From Isoetes taiwanensis (taxonomy: Eukaryota; Streptophyta; Lycopodiopsida; Isoetales; Isoetaceae): DNA of 64,000 bases. The notes beneath the pieces are model-generated. The model worked only from the letters and a program-made list of their open reading frames with translations, did not search any database and was not told where the DNA came from. Positions 11,440 through 19,328 of this stretch are shown here, one piece after another; within the stretch, counting starts at the first letter, position 1; each line of letters opens with the position of its first letter. The stretch spans positions 173,138 to 237,137 of the forward strand of contig JAJEKV010000398.1 of the NCBI GenBank assembly GCA_021234155.1, in the 5' to 3' direction. The position numbers and the translations under genes were made by a program.

Positions 11440-13265
11440 TCTACATGTTCTTCTGAAAGGGGTTGAGCTTGTTGTGCAACCTCTTTTATAATTTTCATCC
11501 TTTCCATAATTCTTCGGAACCCAGTGAAACATTCCTCTCCTCATCCAGCTCATCTGTAGGTGATATTTGAACCTCGGGTTCTCCATCTTTCTCATGTTCT
11601 GCGCCTTCATGTTCTTGAGTCTCCTTCAAAATTATGGAGTCCTGATCCTTGTTGTGCTGAGCTTGAAAATTGGAATTCCCCTCGACCATATCTTGAGTAG
11701 ATACCAAAGTGGTTCCTGCCAAAGCATTGATGCTTTTTTTCTTCTTCCTAAAGAGTTGCAGGTCCTTGGATCCAAATGCCGCTGGTTTTTTTAACTACTC
11801 TACTAGTGAGCTCTTTGTTTGTTGGATAATGGATTGCACTTCAACTATTGTTTTAGAAGAGAAGGAACAAGAAGTTTGAGGACAAAGAGGAGGAGGAGGC
11901 ATGGCCTTGGAGGTACCTGCCTTCTTTTTCTCTTCCTTCAGCTTTTGTATTATTCGAGCATTTGATTTCTTCTTGTCCAATATAATGTCGAGTTGATCGA
12001 ATAATTGGACAAGCTTCAATTGCAGCTTCTCATCCATCTTAAATGCCAAAGCTTTGTAGCCTTCGCATAATGCCGTCTGGCTGAATGCACCAGCAGAAAA
12101 GAAATTTAAGACAGTGCAACCTTCCATCATTGATCTTTGTATAAGACATGTGCACCTCCTTTACTCCAACTGATTCGGCACAAGAGCTCCACCACTGTCA
12201 ACTGCACCCTTATCGCACCAGGAACCAATACGTTGTAAGGATTATACATGTTAAAATCCAACATAAAATTCTTCATCAAATTCGACGGATGTCCAATTTG
12301 AGAACTACATACTTACTGGGCACTCGATGTCAGGTAAATTCGTTTTGATATCCTCTACTTTTCGCAAATGTTGTCGAAACTTCAAATACCATTGAGGATG
12401 GTCTGAACTCGTGAACCATTGGTTTTCATCTATGGTAGGTGAAGTCGTTTGGTCTCTAGCGATGTACATCACCAATACAAGACTTTGTAATTCCCTTACA
12501 TGAGAAGTGGAAGCAGACTGGAACAAGAGCTCCACCACTGTTAGCTGCACCCTTATCGCACCAGGGACGATAAAGTCAATACACTTCAAGAAATATACAT
12601 GTTAAAATCCAACATAAAATACTTCATCAATTTTGGCAGGCATCCAATTTGGGACTTACTGTGCACTCGGTGTCAGGTAAATTCTTCTCGATATCCTCTG
12701 CTTCTCGCAAATGTTGTGGAAACTTTAAATACTGTTGAGGATGGTGCGAGCTCGTGAAACATAGGTTGAGCTCATCTATGGTAGGTGAAACCACTTGGTC
12801 CCTAGCGAAATACATCACCAATACAAGACTTTGTAGCTCCCTTACACGAGAAGTGGAAGCAGACTTTGTGTTGAGGTCCTAGTATACACAGACCAAACAC
12901 GATTACCACAATCTATTGTCTTTATGACAGAGAAATACTCACTAAGACTGTCCGTAGCGATAAGTATTGTGATCCAGTAAAGTTGCTGGTCCATGTGCTA
13001 GCTTGATCCACGAATTTCTGATAGTCTTCTATTGCCCATTTCTTCGAGTTTTTGAAATCATAACTGATGAGACATGTAGATGTATTGACGAAGTCAATAC
13101 ACATACCCAAAGAACTCACATGGAAACACTTGAAACTCTCAGATCCCTCCTCCACAGGTCCAAGAAGACATTCGTTTACATTGGCAACGAGAGATTTCGG
13201 AAGGGTCTTCTTCTCCATTTCCTTGCGTCCTTTTGCCCATCCGCTAACATTTTTTTTTAGATATG
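11440..13265 (-). pseudogene. Unidentified spliced gene fragment, minus strand
   Basis: Several minus-strand open blocks look like exons of one gene. An upstream block (about 13262-12935) contains SLVANVNECLLGPVEEG and FVDQASTWTSNFTG. Two near-copies of an exon follow (about 12870-12656 and 12520-12311), sharing RELQSLVLVMY.ARDQ and YLKF.QHLR..EDI. Each copy ends at a good donor, CA|GTAAGT. A last block (about 12080-11440) includes a Lys-rich helix (IIQKLKEEKKKAG) and an acidic tail, with an in-frame stop near 11795. I do not recognise the protein. The upstream end is cut by chromovirus 1 at 13266, so the 5' part of the gene is lost or displaced. It could equally be an accessory reading frame of an older element. 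Confidence 0.45.
12183..12866 (-). repeat. ~342-bp tandem duplication covering one exon and its intron
   Basis: 12183-12521 and 12524-12866 align throughout, including the coding part and the intron with its GTAAGT donor. Shared anchors are GAGCTCCACCACTGT, ACATGTTAAAATCCAACATA and CATCACCAATACAAGACTTT. Divergence is moderate, so the duplication is not recent. Confidence 0.8.
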
Positions 13266-13786
13266 TGTGACGTTCCATGTATTTATACGATATACTATAT
13301 ATACTATGACACTTCTCCAGTGTATAAGTGGACCCTTAGGGTCCAATAGGGGATGACTTGGGTTAACCTAAAAGGGTTTTTATTAGCTATGCTAAAATAT
13401 TTGTGAGTAAATAATGTAACTAGTCTAATTAGGTTATTAATTAGTAAATTGCTTATGTTATCTTGTACATGTATTACCATGTAGATGATGATGATGGATG
13501 GACCACCCTTCGTGGTGGTATATTATTTGAGCATGATTGTTGTGTGCTAACATGTATGTACGCTTTCGCTGTATGTATGCTAACATGTATGTACGCTTTC
13601 GCTGTATAGGATTCACATAGAGGACGTGGGACGAATGACACCTCTGTATTCCTCACCCGGACACTTGGCCATCCCAAGTGGTCCGAGTTAAACGAAGAGC
13701 CTTTCCATGGTGATGTAGTTGCAATGGGAGCGGGAATTCCCCATATTTGTACGATTGGAGGATCGTATAGATTCTAGGAGAGTCAC
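13266..13786 (+). repeat. 5' LTR of chromovirus 1 (internally deleted)
   Basis: The first ~180 bp match 37172-37350. The remainder, from about 13446, has no counterpart in the 3' LTR. Its end region (GATGGACCACCCTTCG...) resembles the end of the chromovirus 2 LTR near 44420. It therefore seems to lack ~0.6-0.7 kb of the middle LTR that the 3' copy keeps. It contains an exact 33-bp tandem duplication at 13545-13610. Confidence 0.75.
13545..13610. repeat. 33-bp tandem duplication in the LTR
   Basis: Two units beginning TGCTAACATGTATGTACGC, starting at 13545 and 13578. Confidence 0.85.
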
Positions 13787-13788
13787 AA

Positions 13789-13800
13789 TGGTATCAGAAC
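13789..13800 (+). other. Primer-binding site of chromovirus 1
   Basis: TGGTATCAGAAC follows the 5' LTR end (AGAGTCACA) within a few bases, as expected for initiator tRNA-Met priming. Confidence 0.8.
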
Positions 13801-14194
13801 ATGATTTTGATAGACTAAACCATTGCACTGGCCATAGTCTAACTCGTTAGGTTGCTTGGTTGTAGGAGACTTTGTTTTAGATTAAACTACCCCAATTTTG
13901 TACTTTGTATGTGTATTGGAGTAGTTATGAGAGGATTAAACTAGATAGGTATGAAGGTAGTGGTGACTATGTTAAGTTTGTGGAAAAAGGAGGTCTCTTG
14001 TTTCCAAGGGCTATAACTTTTTCTAGATAACTCGGATGGAGGCGATTTTTTGTATCAACGTGTCGGGCACAGTCGAATTACCCTAGGGGCACCAGCATCT
14101 GGCGTCAAGACGACATCAAACAGGCGTGGGAGCACAGAGTGCGTGTCTAGCAAAACAACGTCTTAGACTTGCAAAAGAAACATGTATTTTTCCC

Positions 14195-14854
14195 CAGGGA
14201 TAGGTTCTATACGTACAAAATCAAAATTCCTGACGTATAAAGTCAAAAATCGTTATTTTTTAATAAAGGACGTATTTAGCGATAAAAACCTCATGGTAGG
14301 AAAAAAAAAAATTTGGTCTGTGAAAAGTGGTGGCGTCTGCGCGAACTTTTCCATGGTGAACCAAGATAAAACAGGGTCTGTGAAATTTTTTTTTTTTTCG
14401 GGAGTTGGCGTCTGTGAAACCTTAGGAGTTTAGCGTCACTGCGAAAAAAAGTTCAGCGTCTGATTTTGTTTAAACGATTTCACGTCGCCATGAAATTTGA
14501 ATTCAAATTCGTAAAAAAAAAATTTTTTTTTTTGAAATTCAAATTTAGCCCCAATTTGAAAACCTTGTATGTGTTTGGAATAGCTTGTCTGAAAATTTTT
14601 AAACAGAAAAAATAGAAGGTTTACAGCGTTCACAAACTTAAAAAAAAAAGGAGCGTCTGTGGTTTTACTATTTCGCGGGACGCGAAAAACTTTCAGCGTC
14701 TGATAATTAGAAGGTTTCAAGCGTGACGCAAAAATCTTCCGACGGCGGAATTTTTTTTGCCGTATTTTTTCGTTTTATCACGGCAAATATGTGCCGTATC
14801 ATACAATTCATACGTATTTCGTATAAAACGTACAACGTATTGAACCTATCCCTG
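14195..14854. mobile_element. hAT-like MITE with 8-bp TSD
   Basis: The 660-bp insertion begins CAGGGATAGGTTCTATACGT. The reverse complement of its other end begins CAGGGATAGGTTCAATACGT. It is flanked on both sides by the exact 8-bp duplication TTTTTCCC (14187-14194 and 14855-14862). An 8-bp TSD and CAGGG termini fit the hAT superfamily. The interior is T/A-rich and non-coding, so it is non-autonomous. It sits in the leader of chromovirus 1, upstream of the H3-type ORF. Confidence 0.9.
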
Positions 14855-15118
14855 TTTTTCCCGACACGCACTCGTATAAAAATGCATACTTCTGATGTAT
14901 AATTTTTTTTTGTAAAAAAAAAAAAAATTGAAATTTTTTTTGAATCTCAAAAAAAGTGACGGTTATTTTTTGTCCCATCTCGACGACTTGCGCTCTTCGT
15001 CTCGCCCGTCCGCCATGGCCGCCGGAGAAGAGCTCGCTTCCCCATAACCTCACGCTTGGTCGCTGCCACTGCCGCCCCACCAGCGCCTCCTTTCGAACCA
15101 TTTCCTACACCAATGAAC

Positions 15119-16333
15119 ATGGCTCGTATCCGAGGTTACATTAGTTACTGTAACCTCAGTGTTCATCAGGTATTTGCTAAGCTCGGCGAGCAGCTTGCCA
15201 GCGACTCTGACAAGGTTGAGCTTCTTTTAGTCACACTCGTTCAACGGTTTGTCGCCGGACATAGGGTCCCTTACCCTATTTTCCATCCGTCTGAGCACTT
15301 GTTACTGAAACTTAATGCCTTAGGGCAACCCTACACATTAGTAGAGCAGCCCAATCAAGTCCTGATGCTGGTCAAGTTTTACCCTCCCTCGTGTGTGGAG
15401 GTTGCTGAAGACGAGGCCATCCAGGCAGAGGCCGAAGGGATTATGGGGCTCGCCCAACGAGATGACACACGGGAGACGGAGAAGGGAGACCCGAAGGCCC
15501 GGGATAGCTAGTACGTCTATCTGGGAGACGGACAAGCCGTCATAGAGGGGAATTCATTTAATCTTCCCCCCACCACTACAATGAGGCAACCCAAAGTTTT
15601 ATTTGGGCAACGTCCATCATACCTCGCGGTGGACCACCTGATATCCATCGAGCTAGATATACAGACCAGGCCTGACAGGTAACCAGACAAAGCTACTGAG
15701 GAGAGTAAATGCCCGTCGCCTTGCTGAAATGGAAGGGCGTATGGCGGCTGCACACGCCGCGCAACAGGTGGCAGAACGGGTGGAGCAGCAATGACAGGCT
15801 GAGGAGCTTGCCAAGCAAAATGAGGATCAGCACCAGACTCAACAAAACCAAGAGCGAAACCCGCAGCTGGATCCCAACCAGACTGAAACCCATGTTGTTA
15901 AACAGGGGCGAAAGTCCATGGTCCATAAGTCGGGGAGCGCTTATAAGGAGAAGCTCAAGACAGTTGGGGGCATCGGGAAAGCCACGAGCTCTGCCCGTTG
16001 GCAGGACCGCATGGATGCCGTCCGACCTCGCCTGGTGTCAGGGGATAAGACCCTGCCAAAGAAGCCAACAGAGCGATCCGAAAGTATCAGAAGACAACCG
16101 AGCTTCTGCTATAGAAACTTCCCTTTCAGGGCCTGGTGCGAGAGATAGCGCAAGAGTATCGGACCGATCTTCGGTTCCAAACCTTTGCTATGCCCGCCCT
16201 ACAGGAGGCCGTCGAGGATGACCTGGTAGCTCTTTTTGGGGATGCTAACCTCTGTGCTATCCATGCCAAGAGGATTACCATCATGACAAAAGATTTGGCT
16301 CTCGCCAGGAGAATTCAGGGCGACCATAATTAG
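15119..16333 (+). pseudogene. Chromovirus 1 upstream ORF ending in a histone H3 fold
   Basis: The likely start is ATGGCTCG at 15119, the same start context as in chromovirus 2. The N-terminal part (MARIRGY onward) runs to an in-frame TAG at 15509 and continues in frame to 15681. It contains QRFVAGHRVPYPIFHPSEHL and belongs to no family I recognise. A Gln/Glu-rich helical segment follows (around 15700-15900, LAEMEGRMAAAHAAQQVAER), interrupted by one stop, then a basic Ser/Lys-rich stretch (GRKSMVHKSGSAYKEKLK). After a frameshift near 16045 comes a histone H3 fold to the stop at 16331. No capsid or zinc-knuckle motif is seen, and the ORF sits between primer site and gag like the extra upstream ORFs of some plant gypsy elements. 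Function is unknown; nuclear or chromatin targeting is inference. Confidence 0.75.
16049..16333 (+). pseudogene. Histone H3-like domain
   Basis: Reading from 16049 the frame gives IRKYQKTTELL, one TAG stop (16112), then [49 protein letters not shown] and KDLALARRI, ending with the ORF stop a few residues later. These match, in order and spacing, the alphaN, alpha1, loop 1, alpha2 and alpha3 segments of histone H3. Loop 1 has canonical H3 length, not the longer CENH3 loop. The C-terminus coincides with that of histone H3 (ARRI.G). Charged changes in alpha2 (AVEDD) and loss of the canonical 'P' before KD suggest divergence. Homology to H3 is, in my view, beyond doubt; whether the protein ever entered nucleosomes cannot be told. 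Confidence 0.92.
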
Positions 16334-16456
16334 CTTGCTTGTCAAGCATTTTGTACCAATTTTGTATAGAAATATAAAAATTTTGATTGTCTATTTTTTT
16401 TTTAAATAAGTATGCATTTATTTAATTATAAATAATAACTCACGCTGACATCAACA

Positions 16457-17830
16457 TAAATTTTAGGGCAATTTATAAAAATGCCCTTCTATTTTATTTA
16501 AATTATGAGAATACCAAAGTATTCTCATAAATTATAGAAATGCCCCTACGTCGAGCTCCTATCCCCGAAAATACAGTCAACCGCATAGCCAGGGATTTGT
16601 GATTCGTCGTAGAAGCTTGAGCTTGCTTTGCTTTGCTTATATAGGCTTAAGTATTTTCAAAGAGCATTGCCTTGCATCTTCCATATCCTTTAGCAGCGAA
16701 AGCTGCTGGTAAAAGCTCATTGTGCTTGAGAAAGATCTCATTTATCAGCCAGTTGAATTCCCTCTGCAAGCTTTCGTGTACAAGCTTCTCTATAGAAGCT
16801 GCGGCAGACCCACGATGCAATGCATCACTGGCAAATTGTGTAGCATTGAAGTCATCATACAAGCATAGATTCGGGCAGCATTTCTGTAGTTTCGATTGCA
16901 TTCTCACCACAATTTGGGGACTCTGTCATATCGATTTGAAGGGCTTCTATGGTTGGGCACAATCCAAATCACAATCCAAAGCATGAAATCTGAAAGAATA
17001 ACATTTCAGAATCCAAAGCATTCAATTCATATAAAACATGCAATTCTGTTCCATTCATATAAAAACGATTCATGGCTCGTTGCAGAAAGCCTGAACTTAA
17101 AAGAAAACGATCCATGGCTGCCAACGATTTTGGCAAAAGCTCCACAGAATTTGGGCTGGGTCTGGTACAGACCAAATGGCAGGCAAGGCCATTTCTATAA
17201 TTTATGAGAAGACAGGGGTATTTTTATAATTTAAGTAAAATACTAGCATTAGAGGTAATTTGAGATCTCCTTTTGTCCCCATAAGAATCCTCCAATAGAA
17301 TGACTACTCTACATCAAACTGCAATTAATGCAGCATTAACAACTTCATTGCTGTCATTTTTTCCCTATAACTTTTGATCTACTCATGAAAATGCTGCGGC
17401 GTTTGTTGCATTAGATGCAGAATGAAAAGATCTTTCAAGTGATATATGGTTATGATGTATTTCAATACAAGCCATATGTGTTAACCTTAAAAAATATGGT
17501 TTTTTGTTCTTTTCTTATATATTTACATCCCAAAAGATATAACAATGGATTGTCATTAGAAAGATCTTGAGGAGACGAATCCATTGCCACAAATAGTGTT
17601 CGAATCGGAGTTTTTGATCAAAAGTTATAGTAGAAAAATGACACTGCAAAAGCTAGTTAGAACTGCATTAATTACTGCTGCCACATAATACTGGAATAAA
17701 ATACACTGGAGCTCTTCTCTTATTGGACAGTTTAAAAAGCTGATGTGGCTTTTTAAGCATCCCTTAATGGGACAAAATGAGATCTCAAATTACCTCTAAT
17801 GGGCATTTTTATAATTTGCCCTAAATTTTA
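16457..17830. mobile_element. Nested TIR elements carrying gene-like sequence
   Basis: The left end (AAATTTTAGGGCAATTTATAAAAATGCCC-type, 16457-16486) is the inverted repeat of 17796-17830. Inside, 16485-16545 is inverted against 17187-17245 (shared ATTCTCATAAATTATAGAAATG), and 17243-17275 is inverted against 17770-17798 (ATTAGAGGTAATTTGAGATC). At least two TIR units are therefore nested or adjacent. The AT-rich termini and Mutator-like arrangement suggest a MULE-type unit, but no clear TSD could be fixed. It lies just downstream of the H3-type ORF. Confidence 0.7.
16647..16910 (-). pseudogene. Captured gene fragment inside the TIR element
   Basis: An 87-residue minus-strand open frame has the composition of a real protein exon. 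It contains LQKCCPNLCLYDDFNATQF and LVHESLQREFNWLINEIFL. It is flanked by inverted repeats, the arrangement seen when Mutator-like elements capture host gene pieces. I do not recognise the parent gene. It lacks a visible promoter or neighbouring exon, so it is probably a fragment. Confidence 0.4.
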
Positions 17831-17839
17831 AAATAAAGT

Positions 17840-18402
17840 GACACCCAAACATTAGTTAGGGTTTCATTTCTTTTTTGTTTTCCTTGCTTCTCGCTCCTCC
17901 TCCACCACTCGCCTGTGCAATGGAGACCCCTAGCCTCCTCGAATGGTACCAAGATGGAGAACATTGGGATCCTCGGGTCCCATTCGGCCTCCTTCAGCTT
18001 TTGGCGCGGGATCTAACTCCAGAGGCAGAGGCATCATGGTGGGCATTCCATGCATTATCCACCTTAGCCCGACATAAGAAGCTCCCACATTGCACGCTCA
18101 CATATGTGCTTATGCGACGGGACTTTGCTTTGGCCGCTCTAGGGCGGGATATCGCACCATGGATGAGCATGAAGCTCCTTGATTCCGCTTCTTTGGCCAC
18201 GGCTTATCCTCCGGAGATTGCTTCAGCTGCCATGGATGAGCATGAAACTCCTTGAGGCCGCTTCTTTGGCCACGGCTTATCCTCCGGAGATTGCTTCAGC
18301 TGCTGCCCGTACCATCAGCCTCGAAGTTACACTACTTCGACACTGCCAGCCACCTCCACCTCCTACGTCAATGGATGAGGATGCAGGACCTAGAATGTAG
18401 TT
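17840..18402 (+). pseudogene. Unidentified coding fragment with plant-like 5' leader
   Basis: A TTAGGGTTTC motif and a pyrimidine-rich leader (17855-17915) precede an ATG at 17920. The frame reads METPSLLEWYQDGEHWDP, then LLQLLARDLTPEAEASWWAF. A 73-bp tandem duplication (18159-18231 and 18232-18304) shifts the frame, and the original frame would continue through a proline-rich tail ending GPRM near 18400. The protein is not recognised. It may be a captured host gene or an element-specific gene. The continuation may lie beyond the LINE insertion, at 22772-23116. Confidence 0.4.
18159..18304. repeat. 73-bp tandem duplication causing a frameshift
   Basis: Two units beginning ATGGATGAGCATGAA at 18159 and 18232 differ at only a few positions. 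73 is not a multiple of three. Confidence 0.9.
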
Positions 18403-18502
18403 CTTTTGATTATAGTATATGGCCCCCAACCATTAAGATATATGTATTACTCAAACAGGCACTTGTATATCATTCGTAATATAAACTTCGATATTCTATA
18501 TT

Positions 18503-18504
<2 letters not shown>

Positions 18505-18558
<54 letters not shown>
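18505..18558. repeat. (CT)n microsatellite, left
   Basis: About 27 CT units directly upstream of the SINE. Confidence 0.95.
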
Positions 18559-18561
<3 letters not shown>

Positions 18562-18741
18562 CCTTGGTCGTGTGGTTAGTCCACTCGTCTACCACATTGA
18601 GGTCTCGTGTTCGAACCTCACTAGGATCTTGGCATCCTAGGACCTTTGGCCCCTGGTATCCTTGTAGGGGGGTGGTGCTCCTTGAAGAGGGAGCGTCGTA
18701 TGTCCTAAAGGATCTTTGGCTTGTGCTCTGACGTAAAAATA

Positions 18742-18745
<4 letters not shown>
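18559..18745 (+). mobile_element. tRNA-derived SINE
   Basis: The head reads CCTTGGTCGTGTGGTTAGTC and contains an A-box-like TGGTTAGTCCACTCG (18572-18586). About 22 bp further is a B box, GTTCGAACC (18609-18617). The spacing fits an internal pol III promoter from a tRNA gene. The body continues ~125 bp to ACGTAAAAATACAT and then a (CT)n tail. It is not a functional tRNA: no cloverleaf 3' half or acceptor stem is present. The LINE immediately downstream also ends in a CT run. Confidence 0.75.

Positions 18746-18804
<59 letters not shown>
18746..18804. repeat. (CT)n microsatellite, right
   Basis: About 29 CT units, forming the tail of the SINE and abutting the 5' end of the LINE. Confidence 0.95.
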
Positions 18805-18805
<1 letters not shown>

Positions 18806-18810
18806 AGGCT

Positions 18811-19323
18811 ATGAAGGAAGAAATCAGCGCTCTTCAAACTAAATTAGAGACAGAGAATGCCATAGACGAAGAGGAATCTGATGTAGAAGATGTGACTGAT
18901 AGCATTAATAAACTGAATGCACGTATGAATCAGGTTCTCGAACTGCAAGAAAGAGAGAAGAAAGCTTTGAATATTCGCATTGCAGGACTACCTGAAAAAG
19001 ACAATGAAGATGTGAAGCACGAGGTAAGTACCTTTTTTTCTGAGTCATTGGGCTTTGAGTCTATGATGTTTAACATCGCATATAGAATTGGGAAACCCAA
19101 CGGAAAACCAAGAAATATTATTGTCAAATTACTTAACAGAGATGATAAGCAAAAGATACTGAGCAAGAGAGGCATGTCGAAAGGACAGAAAATTTGGTTG
19201 AACGAGGACCTTACACAGGAGCAGTATGCACAGTGGAAAGGGGAAATGCAAAAAATGAAAGAAGCTAGGCAAGAAAATAAGAAAGCATATTGGAAAAGAG
19301 GGAAAGTAGTAGTCGATGAATAG
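18811..19323 (+). CDS. LINE ORF1 protein (L1 ORF1p-like), partial
   Basis: About 170 residues from ATG 18811. The first ~50 residues are a coiled-coil-like stretch (MKEEISALQTKLETENAIDE). An RRM-like core follows, with LNIRIAGLPEKDNED and RNIIVKLLNRDDKQKILSKR, then a C-terminal domain with IWLNEDLTQEQ. This order matches L1 ORF1p, an RNA-binding trimer that coats LINE RNA. The frame is intact but may lack the true N-terminus, because the CT repeat replaces upstream sequence. The stop at 19321 is followed within ~10 bp by ORF2. Confidence 0.75.
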   Translation: MKEEISALQTKLETENAIDEEESDVEDVTDSINKLNARMNQVLELQEREKKALNIRIAGLPEKDNEDVKHEVSTFFSESLGFESMMFNIAYRIGKPNGKPRNIIVKLLNRDDKQKILSKRGMSKGQKIWLNEDLTQEQYAQWKGEMQKMKEARQENKKAYWKRGKVVVDE

Positions 19324-19328
19324 GGAAC

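Noticed and set aside
16049-16333. Simple processed histone H3 pseudogene inserted by chance
   Set aside because: A second chromovirus carries the same domain in the same place with the same ORF start, and no poly-A tail or separate TSD is seen around it.
18559-18745. Functional tRNA gene
   Set aside because: A and B boxes are present, but there is no cloverleaf 3' half, and the ~125-bp body and CT tail fit a SINE.
18637-18837. Arg/Glu repeat protein from the minus-strand frame
   Set aside because: It is the translation of the (CT)n microsatellite.
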